In this document: positions 1 to 6,522 of the stretch, in pieces | How the letters are laid out: the number at the start of each line of letters is the position of its first letter | How positions within the stretch are numbered: the stretch's first letter is position 1 | Source of the DNA: Clostridia bacterium | Lineage (GTDB): Bacteria > Bacillota > Sulfobacillia > SLMV01 | Assembly (NCBI GenBank): GCA_003554565.1 | Contig: PWGR01000008.1 | Coordinates: forward strand, 1-20,482 | DNA: 20,482 nucleotides | Direction of reading: 5' to 3' | Made by a program: the position numbers and the translations under genes | The notes under the pieces: model-generated | Database searches by the model: none | Told to the model about the DNA's origin: nothing | Seen by the model: only the letters and a program-made list of their open reading frames with translations

Positions 1-1490
1 CAGCCATCAGCTTCGTCCTCCGGATACCATCTGACCACAGGCCTACGCGAGGCTGTGACCTCATCGAGCCTGCGTACCGGCGTGTACCTCGGCGCCCCGT
101 GCAGGTCTTCCGGATCCTCCGCGGCGCGTTCGGCGATATCGATCATGGCCTCGATGAACGCGTCCAGGGTCTCCTTGCCCTCGGTCTCTGTTGGCTCAAT
201 CATCAGGGCCTCGTCGACGATCAGCGGGAAGTAGATCGTCGGCGGATGGAGACCGTAGTCGAGCAGGGCCTTGGCCACATCCAGCGTTGCCACCCCATGT
301 TCCTTCTTGAGGTTGCTGCCGGACAGCACGAACTCGTGCATGCAGCTCCGGTCGAAGTCCAGGTGATAGTGTTGTTTCAGCGACTCCTGCAGGTAGTTGG
401 CATTCAGCACCGCGTCCTGGCTGACCCGCTTGAGACCGTCGGGGCCCATCTTGCGGATGTAGGCATAGGACTTGACCACCACGCCGAAATTGCCGTACAT
501 GGATCGCACCTGACCGATGGTCTCCGGGCGATCATAGTCCAGGTAGTACCCATCGCCGTCTCGCTCAACCAGCGGGACCGGCAGGTAGGGGGCCAGCTCG
601 TCGGTGACGACGATGGGACCCGATCCCGGACCGCCCCCGCCGTGCGGGGCACCGAAGGTCTTGTGCAGGTTGTAGTGCACGATGTCAAAGCCCATGTCAC
701 CCGGGCGCGAGTAGCCTAAAATGGCGTTGGCATTGGCCCCGTCGTAGTACAGGAGGCCGCCGCAGTCGTGCACCATATCCGCGATGCGGTGGATATTCTC
801 ATCGTAAAGACCCAGCGTGCTGGGGTTGGTCAACATCAGCGCCGCCACGTCATCATCCAGTATTTCCTCCAGGGCGTCGAGGTCCACATCTCCCCGCTCA
901 TCCGAGGGGACCTCCACGACGGTGTAGCCGGCCATGACGCCCGAGGCCGGGTTGGTGCCGTGCGCGGAGTCGGGAATGATGACCTTGCTGCGTTGCTCTC
1001 CCCGGGCCCAATGATAGGCCTGGACCAGGAGCAGGCCGGTTATCTCCCCGTGTGCCCCGGCGGCCGGTTGGAACGTAACGTGGCCCAGACCGGACATCTC
1101 CTTGAGGTACTCGCCCTTCTCGTAGAGCAGCTGCAGGGCGCCCTGGACCATCTCGCGCGGCTGGTAGGGGTGCAGTCCGGCAAAACCCGGATGGCGCACC
1201 ACATCTTCATTGACTTTGGGATTATACTTCATTGTGCACGACCCGAGGGGATAGAAGCCGGTGTCCACCCCGTGGTTCATCTGCGAGAGCCGCACGAAGT
1301 GACGCACCACGTCCACCTCTGAGACCTCCGGGAGCTCCGGCGCATCCCGGCGGATCATCTCCTCCGGGATCAGGTTCTCCAGCGGCTCGGCGGGCACGTC
1401 CAGCTCCGGCAGTGAGTAGCCGGTGCGGCCGGGCGAGCTGAGCTCAAATATCAGGGGTTCCTTGACAGCGGTTTTCTTGTCATCGCTCAT
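1..1490 (-). CDS. gcvPB: Glycine dehydrogenase (decarboxylating) subunit 2, P-protein C-terminal half, 3' end cut by window
   Basis: This is the PLP-binding half of the glycine cleavage P-protein. With GcvPA it decarboxylates glycine and transfers the aminomethyl group to the lipoyl arm of GcvH in the cytoplasm. The ATG at 1488-1490 overlaps the gcvPA stop as ATGA. The N-terminus contains the family-typical LSSPGRTGYSLPE, followed by GFYPLGSCTMKYNP. The PLP lysine is visible at about residue 277 in YNLHKTF, followed by the glycine-rich GAPHGGGGPGSGP loop. The frame stays open for 496 codons to the window edge. The usual length is about 485-490 residues, so only a short tail should be missing. 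It is the last gene seen of gcvT-gcvH-gcvPA-gcvPB and should be controlled by the upstream glycine riboswitch. Identification is secure. Confidence 0.96.
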   Translation of the reverse strand, partial: MSDDKKTAVKEPLIFELSSPGRTGYSLPELDVPAEPLENLIPEEMIRRDAPELPEVSEVDVVRHFVRLSQMNHGVDTGFYPLGSCTMKYNPKVNEDVVRHPGFAGLHPYQPREMVQGALQLLYEKGEYLKEMSGLGHVTFQPAAGAHGEITGLLLVQAYHWARGEQRSKVIIPDSAHGTNPASGVMAGYTVVEVPSDERGDVDLDALEEILDDDVAALMLTNPSTLGLYDENIHRIADMVHDCGGLLYYDGANANAILGYSRPGDMGFDIVHYNLHKTFGAPHGGGGPGSGPIVVTDELAPYLPVPLVERDGDGYYLDYDRPETIGQVRSMYGNFGVVVKSYAYIRKMGPDGLKRVSQDAVLNANYLQESLKQHYHLDFDRSCMHEFVLSGSNLKKEHGVATLDVAKALLDYGLHPPTIYFPLIVDEALMIEPTETEGKETLDAFIEAMIDIAERAAEDPEDLHGAPRYTPVRRLDEVTASRRPVVRWYPEDEADG

Positions 1491-2836
1491 GCCGATCCCT
1501 CCAGCCGCGACACAAATTCGTCAATCTCGTCTCTGGTTCTCTTCTCGGTCACCGCCACCAGCAGACTGTTCTCCATCTCCGGGTAGAAGCGGCCGAGGTC
1601 CACGCCCGCAAGGATCTTGTGCTGCATGAGAGACTGCACTATCTCCGCCGCCGGGCGCTCGCACTGCACCACAAACTCCTTGAAGAAGGGAGCGTCGTAC
1701 TTGAGCGAGAAGCCGTCGAGCGCATCGATGGCCTCTGCCGCGTAGTGCGCCTTCTGTAGTGACTGCTCGGCCACCTCCCGCAGCCCGGCCTTGCCCATGA
1801 GGCTGAGGTACACGGTCGCGGCCAGGGCGTTCAGCGCCTCGTTTGTGCAGATGTTCGAGGTCGCCCGCGCGCGGCGAATGTGCTGCTCCCGCGTCTGCAT
1901 ACTCATGACGTATCCCCGCACCCCGTCCACGTCCACCGTCTCACCGATGATCCGACCGGGCATGCGGCGAATGTGTTTTGATTCCGAGGCGAAGAAACCG
2001 AGGTAGGGGCCGCCGAAGCTCAACGGGTTACCGAGGGACTGCCCTTCCCCCACCACCATGTCCGCACCGGACTCGGCGGGGGGCTTGAGCAGGGCCAGCG
2101 ATATGGGATCGCAGGCCACGGTAAACATCGCTTTTCCCGCATCCTGCACGATAGTCCCGATTTCATCCACCGGCTCCAGGAGTCCGAAGAAGTTGGGATT
2201 CTGCACGATGACGGTCAGCGTTTCGTCGTCCGCCTCCTCCCGCAGGGCATCAAGGTCGGTGATCCCGTCCCTGGTGGGTATTTCCACCATTTCCCACTCC
2301 AGCCCGCGCAGGTAGGTTTCGAGCACGGTTCGGTATTCAGGGTGGACCGAATCAGAGATCAGCACCCGGTCGCCCCCACGGCGCACCAGGCGGCCGGCCA
2401 TCAGCGCCGCCTCCATGACTGTGGTTGCACCATCGTACATCGAGGCATTGGCCACATCCATGCCGGTCAGCTCGCTGATCATGGTCTGAAACTCGAATAT
2501 GCTCTGCAGCGTACCCTGACTCACTTCTGGCTGGTACGGGGTGTAGGCGGTGTAAAATTCCTCGCGCGAGAGGATGTGATCCACTACTGACGGCAGGAAG
2601 TGATCATAGGCCCCGGCACCCATGAAACAAACGTACTCATCGGTGCTGAGGTTCTTACCCGCCAGCTCCGTCATATGTTTGACCAGCTCCATCTCGGACA
2701 TGGCCGGCGGCAGATTCATCTCGCCGCGAAAACGGACCGCCTCCGGGATGCCGGCAAACAGGTCGTCTATAGATTCGACGCCTATGGCATCGAGCATCTC
2801 CTGTCGGTTCTTATCAGTATTGGGAAGATAGCTCAT
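1487..2836 (-). CDS. gcvPA: Glycine dehydrogenase (decarboxylating) subunit 1, P-protein N-terminal half
   Basis: This is the N-terminal, PLP-lysine-lacking half of the split P-protein, which pairs with GcvPB in the glycine cleavage complex. The start is placed at the ATG at 2834-2836 (MSYLPNTDKNRQEMLDAIG). That gives 449 residues, matching the normal length of about 448, and GGGTGATC lies directly upstream. A TTG four codons earlier (2846-2848) is possible but less likely. Family features are the opening YLPNTDKNRQEML..GV.SIDDLF, an SQGTLQSIFEFQTMI segment and NASMYDGATT. The gene begins 24 bases after gcvH stops and overlaps gcvPB by 4 bases, so translational coupling is likely. Separate subunits, rather than one P-protein of about 950 residues, are typical of Bacillota, Thermotogota and several other phyla. 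Confidence 0.97.
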   Translation of the reverse strand: MSYLPNTDKNRQEMLDAIGVESIDDLFAGIPEAVRFRGEMNLPPAMSEMELVKHMTELAGKNLSTDEYVCFMGAGAYDHFLPSVVDHILSREEFYTAYTPYQPEVSQGTLQSIFEFQTMISELTGMDVANASMYDGATTVMEAALMAGRLVRRGGDRVLISDSVHPEYRTVLETYLRGLEWEMVEIPTRDGITDLDALREEADDETLTVIVQNPNFFGLLEPVDEIGTIVQDAGKAMFTVACDPISLALLKPPAESGADMVVGEGQSLGNPLSFGGPYLGFFASESKHIRRMPGRIIGETVDVDGVRGYVMSMQTREQHIRRARATSNICTNEALNALAATVYLSLMGKAGLREVAEQSLQKAHYAAEAIDALDGFSLKYDAPFFKEFVVQCERPAAEIVQSLMQHKILAGVDLGRFYPEMENSLLVAVTEKRTRDEIDEFVSRLEGSA

Positions 2837-2860
2837 TTGATCACCCAATCATAGGGAGAT

Positions 2861-3244
2861 TTAATCCAGCGTCGCCTGGTAGTCCTCCGAGTTCATCAGT
2901 GCGTCCAGCTCGCCATCATCGGCGATCTTTACCTTGATGATCCAACCCTCATCGTAGGGATCCTCGCTGATGATCTCGGGAGCATCGAGCAGTTCCTCGT
3001 TTACTTCGATGATCTCGCCCCCAACCGGCATATAGAAGTCGGCAACAGCCTTCACCGACTCGATGACTCCAAAGGGGTCACCCTGGCCGAACTCGTCACC
3101 TTCCTCGGGCAGCTCAACGAAGACCAGATCTCCCAGCTGGTCCTGCGCGTAGTCAGTGATGCCGATCGTGCCCGTACCGTTTTCCACCCGAATCCACTCG
3201 TGATTCTCTGCGTAAAGGAGATCCTCTGGATACATTGCACTCAT
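2861..3244 (-). CDS. gcvH: Glycine cleavage system H protein (lipoyl carrier)
   Basis: This small carrier shuttles the aminomethyl intermediate between the P, T and L proteins on a lipoamide arm. It has 127 residues, the normal length. The lipoylated lysine is K65 in IESVKAVADFYMP, the conserved H-protein motif, and the C-terminal GWIIKVKI segment is also typical. The ATG at 3242-3244 overlaps the gcvT stop as ATGA, and GGAAGG lies a few bases upstream. An internal ATG three codons in (MYPEDLLYAENHEW) is an equally credible start and gives 124 residues. The stop is TAA. The protein is strongly acidic, as usual for GcvH. No L-protein or lipoate ligase gene is in the window. Confidence 0.97.
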   Translation of the reverse strand: MSAMYPEDLLYAENHEWIRVENGTGTIGITDYAQDQLGDLVFVELPEEGDEFGQGDPFGVIESVKAVADFYMPVGGEIIEVNEELLDAPEIISEDPYDEGWIIKVKIADDGELDALMNSEDYQATLD

Positions 3245-4350
3245 CCCTTCCTGGTATAAAATGGGGCCCCGATAACCACCGCATCCAGCTTACGATTGCG
3301 CACACCGATCTGCAAGTCAGTGCCTTCTTCTGCCAGCTCCGTCCGAACAAAACCCATGCCCACATTCTTCCCCAACGTGGGGCTGAAGGAACCGCTGCTG
3401 ACGTGCCCAACCTCATTGTCCTCCACATCGAAGATGGGATAGGTGGTACGAGGGATCCCGCGATCCACCATCTCAAAGCCGACCAGCTTCCTCTCGGGAC
3501 CGTCCTCGTGCACACTCCGCAGCGCGTCTCGACCGATGAAATCCCCCGCATCCAGCTTGACGAAAAAGCTCAACCCGGCCTCCAGGGGATTGATATCGGG
3601 TCCGAGCTCCTGTCCGTACAGCGGTAGAGTTGCCTCGAAGCGCAGGGTATCGCGCGCGCCCAACCCCGCCGGGACCAGCTCATCATCCTGTCCCGCATCC
3701 ATCAGGGCTTGGAAGATCTCCGGCGCCTCATCCGGCTCACAGTAAACCTCAAAGCCGTCCTCACCGGTATAGCCGGTGCGGGAGACCATTGCCTCACATC
3801 CGGCGACCTGCACGCCGTTGCGGAACCGGAAGAATTTGATACCGCTGAGATCTGCATCCGTGACGCGGCCGAGAATAACCTCCGCGCGCGGTCCCTGGAT
3901 CGCCAGGAGTGCGGTGTCGTCCGATTCGTCGGTCACTGTGACGTCATAATCATCCGCCTTGTCGACGATCCACTCGTGGTCTTTATCCTTGTTTGCGGCA
4001 TTGACCACCAGCAGAAACTCGTCCTCTCCCACGCGGTAGGTGATAAGATCATCCACCACACCTCCGTCGGGATAGCACATCGGGCTGTACTGCACCTGTC
4101 CGACGGAAACCCGTGTCACGTCATTGGTGAGCAGGTAGTCCACCAGATCCAACGCCTGCGGTCCACTGACCCGGATCTCACCCATGTGAGACACATCGAA
4201 TAGTCCCGCGCTGTTTCTCACGGCCCGGTGTTCATCAATAATACCGGTGTATTGAACGGGTAGTGCCCAGCCGCCAAAATCCACTATCTTTCCGCCGTAT
4301 TTCTGGTGACATTCAAGCAATGGGGTCTTCTTCAGCTTATCCAGCTCCAA
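3241..4350 (-). CDS. gcvT: Glycine cleavage system T protein (aminomethyltransferase)
   Basis: GcvT transfers the methylene group from the H-protein-bound intermediate to tetrahydrofolate and releases ammonia. The protein has 369 residues, normal for the family. It opens with LKKTPLLECHQKYGGKIVDF and contains FDVSHMGEIRVSG, the conserved acidic site in GGVVDDLITYR (Asp near residue 100) and the GYTGEDGFEVY folate-binding signature. The start is a TTG at 4348-4350, preceded 10 bases upstream by a perfect GGAGGTGAT. The ATG inside that region is out of frame, so the weak start codon looks genuine. It is the first gene of the gcv operon and follows a tandem glycine riboswitch and terminator, so expression should rise with glycine. 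Its stop overlaps gcvH. Confidence 0.96.
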   Translation of the reverse strand: MELDKLKKTPLLECHQKYGGKIVDFGGWALPVQYTGIIDEHRAVRNSAGLFDVSHMGEIRVSGPQALDLVDYLLTNDVTRVSVGQVQYSPMCYPDGGVVDDLITYRVGEDEFLLVVNAANKDKDHEWIVDKADDYDVTVTDESDDTALLAIQGPRAEVILGRVTDADLSGIKFFRFRNGVQVAGCEAMVSRTGYTGEDGFEVYCEPDEAPEIFQALMDAGQDDELVPAGLGARDTLRFEATLPLYGQELGPDINPLEAGLSFFVKLDAGDFIGRDALRSVHEDGPERKLVGFEMVDRGIPRTTYPIFDVEDNEVGHVSSGSFSPTLGKNVGMGFVRTELAEEGTDLQIGVRNRKLDAVVIGAPFYTRKG

Positions 4351-4465
4351 CGCGTCATCACCTCCACAGACTCGCTCATCCGCCTGGTCTTCACTTGCAA
4401 TCTCTGCCCTCCCCGTCCAGCATATCCCACCTCATCATATCACAAGTCCGCCGCCGGGAATCCAG

Positions 4466-4506
4466 AAAAAAGGACAGAGCAGGTCATATGCGCGACCCCT
4501 CTGTCC
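4466..4506 (-). terminator. Intrinsic terminator of the glycine riboswitch
   Basis: On the minus strand GGACAGAG (4499-4506) pairs perfectly with CTCTGTCC (4472-4479), an inner GGTC/GACC can extend the stem, and TTTTTT follows at 4466-4471. This is a textbook rho-independent terminator before gcvT. Its 5' arm shares bases 4503-4506 with the closing helix of riboswitch aptamer 2, so ligand binding and termination should exclude each other. An ON switch is inferred. Confidence 0.9.
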
Positions 4507-4655
4507 CGGATACCTGAGAGATTCACCGGAAGTCCGGCTTACTCCTTCGGTGTCCGCCTTGCGGCAGATCTCTCCAGAGACCCGTCCAACTGCGGTACTG
4601 AAACCTGAGAGTTTTACCCCCTTCGGTGCGGGCATTATGCCCGGCTCTCCCGCAG
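4503..4655 (-). promoter_or_regulatory. Tandem glycine riboswitch (two aptamers) controlling gcvTHPAPB
   Basis: Two successive copies of the glycine aptamer core are visible on the minus strand. Each has GGAGAG or GGGAGAG, then CACCGAAGG, then CTCTCAGG (reverse complements of cctgagag at 4604-4611 and 4513-4520). Aptamer 1 is closed by a perfect P1 of CTGCGG (4650-4655) with CCGCAG (4590-4595). Aptamer 2 can be closed by GTCTC (4577-4581) with GGGAC (4503-4507), using one G-U pair. The latter strand overlaps the terminator arm, giving the mutually exclusive fold expected of a glycine-activated switch. Between the terminator and the gcvT start (4351-4465) I see only the gcvT ribosome binding site. 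The stretch from 4656 to the tadG-like stop holds no convincing promoter; GACAAT at 4671-4676 is a weak -10 candidate without a good -35. Confidence 0.95.
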
Positions 4656-4695
4656 CCTTCATCCGGTTCTATTGTCTTTTTCTGGCCCGCGCGTC

Positions 4696-5187
4696 TCATC
4701 CATCCTCCCGCGGCCGGAGTGAGGCATCCGCCTCCGCTTCCAGCATCACCGGGTGACGCCACAGATCGAACCAGCTCTGGGGACCGGGCGCCTCGCACCG
4801 CACCACAACAGTCGGGTGGTGCATAGCTGCGCCGGTTACGGGATGGTCAACCGGAGCATCTCCCGAGGCGTTGATCACCCACACTTGCACCCGGTCCACC
4901 TCTCTGCCGGATAATTTTATCACATTCTCCTCGGCATATTGAAGGGCTTTTGTCTCGGCTTCTTTTACACAAAGCATCACCTCACCGCTGGCGAGGGCAT
5001 CCCAGTCCACTGACTGCACAGCGGCGAGGGCGGCAAGGTCTGCGGCGGCCTGAAGCTGGTACCGCGCCGACAGCAACCGTCCCGTCTCCACTGCCACCGC
5101 AGAGGCGGTAAGCAGCACGGGAATCCAGAGGATTACCAGGGCAGAAGCGGCCCCACGCCGCGAGCTAGTCATCATCGAGACGTTCAC
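4696..5187 (-). CDS. TadG-like Tad-domain pilus assembly protein
   Basis: The N-terminus (SSRRGAASALVILWIPVLL, then VETGRLLSARYQLQAAADLAAL) matches the Tad-domain pattern of putative Flp-pilus minor proteins of the TadE/TadG type. A short basic stretch is followed by one transmembrane helix (about residues 14-32) and an ADLAALAA helix. The rest (about 110 residues) is an extracytoplasmic domain of no recognisable type. It has 163 residues, far shorter than classical TadG proteins carrying a von Willebrand domain, so only the N-terminal class is assigned. The start chosen is a GTG at 5185-5187 preceded by GAGGTGGTGA. In-frame ATGs at 5173-5175 and 5170-5172 are alternatives. It overlaps the end of tadE by 23 bases and is the last Tad operon gene. 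The adjacent gcv leader starts only about 40 bases downstream. Confidence 0.8.
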   Translation of the reverse strand: MNVSMMTSSRRGAASALVILWIPVLLTASAVAVETGRLLSARYQLQAAADLAALAAVQSVDWDALASGEVMLCVKEAETKALQYAEENVIKLSGREVDRVQVWVINASGDAPVDHPVTGAAMHHPTVVVRCEAPGPQSWFDLWRHPVMLEAEADASLRPREDG

Positions 5188-5581
5188 TTCGGGTCACCAC
5201 CTCGGCACGCAGGTCAACGACAGATGGGACCACCTGCCGCAGAACCTCCGAACGGATCTGATAGGGATAGGTGAGGCAAATATCAACTGGGCGCCCGTAG
5301 GCGGCCTGGTTCGGTTGAACGTTTATGTGCAGGTCATCCACGCAGAGCCCACCCATGTCTGCAATGTCCTCTATCCGTTTTCGCACCCCGGAGGACCATC
5401 CCCCGTCCACCGCGGCCTGTCGCGCACCTTCACGCGCCGCACTCGACAGCACCAGCTGAGCTTCCACCATCAAACCCACCTCCAGGAACAGCATCAGAAG
5501 CAGAAACAGGACCCCGAACACCAGGGCAAATTCGGCGATTACCGCCCCGCGCTCGTTCCGCGGGGACAACCTCTTCCTCAC
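5165..5581 (-). CDS. tadE: TadE-like minor pseudopilin of the Flp/Tad pilus
   Basis: This membrane-anchored pseudopilin resembles TadE, which is processed like the major Flp pilin and is needed for pilus assembly in characterised Tad systems. The signature is clear: RNERGAVIAEFALVFGVLFL, a long hydrophobic helix, then QLVLSSAAREGARQAA. I chose a GTG at 5579-5581 (VRKRLSPRNERGA) because GGAGG lies exactly 8 bases before it, giving 138 residues. An ATG five codons earlier (5594-5596) has no ribosome binding site, and an upstream extension to 5728 would run through the end of flp. The stop is TAG. It follows the flp hairpin and overlaps the tadG-like gene by 23 bases. Confidence 0.88.
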   Translation of the reverse strand: MRKRLSPRNERGAVIAEFALVFGVLFLLLMLFLEVGLMVEAQLVLSSAAREGARQAAVDGGWSSGVRKRIEDIADMGGLCVDDLHINVQPNQAAYGRPVDICLTYPYQIRSEVLRQVVPSVVDLRAEVVTRSERLDDD

Positions 5582-5603
5582 ACTCCTTACCTCCATCCGA
5601 TGG

Positions 5604-5630
5604 GGGGTGATTCCAAAGTGGAACCACCCC
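5604..5630 (-). other. Strong RNA hairpin between flp and tadE
   Basis: On the minus-strand RNA, GGGGUGGUUCC (5620-5630) pairs with GGAAUCACCCC (5604-5614). The 11 continuous pairs include one G-U wobble, around an ACUUU loop. No U tract follows, so it is not a classical terminator. A hairpin right after a pilin gene and before the low-abundance pseudopilins suggests a 3'-end stabiliser, processing site or partial attenuator that sets Flp above TadE levels. That role is inferred. Confidence 0.65.
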
Positions 5631-5648
5631 GCCCATGTCCTTGCAGAA

Positions 5649-5843
5649 TCACCCGGCTCCTCCAAGTGTGCCGGTGATATCCTCAATCTGCTGTACGAGT
5701 TCACTCCCCAGAGCACTGAGTGCACCAATCAGGGCCACTACAACCAGTGCCAGTATCAGCGCGTACTCTGCAGTTGTTGCGCCGCGTTCGCTCCGTAACA
5801 CCTGTCTCAGCTGCAGGTACATCATGAGCATCCGGTCCCGCAC
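5649..5843 (-). CDS. flp: Flp-type (class IVb) major pilin
   Basis: This is the structural subunit of the Flp/Tad pilus. The processing motif is textbook: SERG followed by ATTAEYALIL, with cleavage after Gly21, Glu at +5 and Tyr at +6. A hydrophobic helix (ALILALVVVALIGALSALG) and the short amphipathic tail usual for Flp pilins follow. I chose the GTG at 5841-5843 because GGGAGG stands 7 bases upstream, giving 64 residues, normal for the family. The ATG at 5829-5831 has no good ribosome binding site, and a longer reading to 5894 would overlap tadC. The gene lies 40 bases after tadC and is followed by a stable hairpin. Mature subunits are expected to be secreted by TadA/B/C and cut by a PilD/TadV-type peptidase. 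Confidence 0.92.
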   Translation of the reverse strand: MRDRMLMMYLQLRQVLRSERGATTAEYALILALVVVALIGALSALGSELVQQIEDITGTLGGAG

Positions 5844-5883
5844 GATTATCCCTCCCGTCCCGGCCGGGTTCGCTTCCTCGTTG

Positions 5884-6465
5884 TCACCAGCCAAAGAAGG
5901 CCAGCAGGCTGGGCATGATTACCACAACAAATGCGGGTGGAAACAGGAAGAACACCGTACCCACCGCTATCTTGAGACCGATGGTCTTCAGCTTCCGTCG
6001 GGCCAGATGGCGACGGCGCTGCAGCATGTCTCCCTTGAGATTGGCCAGCGCGGATCGCAGGGGAAGCCCCCGGCGGGCGCTGTCGGACAGAAGGTGAGCC
6101 ACCTGTGCTGCCGCCTGCTGTCCGCCTGCATCCAGCGTCTCGTGCAAGCGCGGCGCCAGTGCATCGCCGGCGCGGCTCTGCCGTTGCACGTCCACGAGCG
6201 CCTCGCGCAGCGGAGAATCCGCCAGTGGGGTCGTGTAGGATACGGCGGCCTGCAGGTTCATCCCTGCGGCTGCCGCCATCTGCAAGAGATCCACCCAATC
6301 CAGCACCGCGCGATCGAAGCGGCGCCGCCTCTCCGCCGCGGCCCGCCGCTGGCGCCAGCGTGACCCCGCCTGAAAGAGTTGGCTCCAGGGCAGAAACCCA
6401 CCGCCCTCCGGCGCAAAGGAAGCCACCCGGAACGAACGGCGCAGGCGGACGGTAACCGCAAGCAA
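5884..6465 (-). CDS. tadC: TadC-like inner-membrane platform protein; N-terminus cut off by an in-frame stop
   Basis: This is a type II secretion F (T2SSF) domain protein of the TadC type. It is a membrane platform partner of TadB that couples ATPase TadA to pilus growth. The domain is recognisable from DWVDLLQMAAAAGMNLQAA through SDSARRGLPLRSALANL, followed by a C-terminal hydrophobic segment (KIAVGTVFFLFPPAFVVVIM). The translatable part has 193 residues and would have to begin at a TTG (6463-6465) with no ribosome binding site. The natural start appears to be a GTG at 6520-6522 behind a perfect GGAGGAGGGTGAT, in the same frame, but codon 14 is TGA (6481-6483). The first transmembrane helix is therefore split. 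The gene may be a pseudogene, be read through at low level, or carry a sequence error. Homology of the remaining domain is solid; function is doubtful. Confidence 0.8.
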   Translation of the reverse strand: MLAVTVRLRRSFRVASFAPEGGGFLPWSQLFQAGSRWRQRRAAAERRRRFDRAVLDWVDLLQMAAAAGMNLQAAVSYTTPLADSPLREALVDVQRQSRAGDALAPRLHETLDAGGQQAAAQVAHLLSDSARRGLPLRSALANLKGDMLQRRRHLARRKLKTIGLKIAVGTVFFLFPPAFVVVIMPSLLAFFGW

Positions 6466-6480
6466 AGCAGCTGCGGCTGA

Positions 6481-6522
6481 TCAGCCGGCGGCCACGCAGG
6501 CCAACACGACGATCACATTCAC
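6481..6522 (-). other. Detached N-terminal segment of tadC ending in an in-frame TGA
   Basis: The GTG at 6520-6522 overlaps the tadB stop as GTGA and has the best ribosome binding site in the neighbourhood. It encodes VNVIVVLACVAAG and then TGA at 6481-6483. The same frame continues with SAAAALLAVTVRLRRSF. Joined with one residue in place of the stop, the two parts form one plausible transmembrane helix ending in a basic stop-transfer stretch. TGG (Trp) to TGA is a one-base change. Other genes here end in TGA, so reassignment of the codon is not supported. Confidence 0.75.

Noticed and set aside
99..719. Long plus-strand open frame opposite gcvPB (206 residues)
   Set aside because: It lies wholly antisense to a secure gcvPB frame, has no ribosome binding site and no family-like features; high GC produces such antisense frames throughout this window.
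4435..4798. Short open frames across the riboswitch region
   Set aside because: They overlap conserved glycine aptamer sequence and its terminator and lack ribosome binding sites, so they are RNA structure, not protein genes.
5597..5728. Longer tadE start at 5728
   Set aside because: It would run antiparallel-free through the flp 3' end and the hairpin with a non-TadE N-terminus; the GTG at 5581 has a well-spaced GGAGG and the expected TadE beginning.
5844..5894. Longer flp start at 5894 overlapping tadC
   Set aside because: The extra residues are polar and unlike a pilin leader. The GTG at 5843 has GGGAGG 7 bases upstream and gives the normal Flp length.
6481..6483. TGA in tadC as evidence for an altered genetic code or selenocysteine
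   Set aside because: gcvT, gcvPA, tadA, tadB, pilB, pilM and others end cleanly at TGA with overlapping starts. A selenocysteine has no known place in TadC, and no obvious insertion-element hairpin directly follows.
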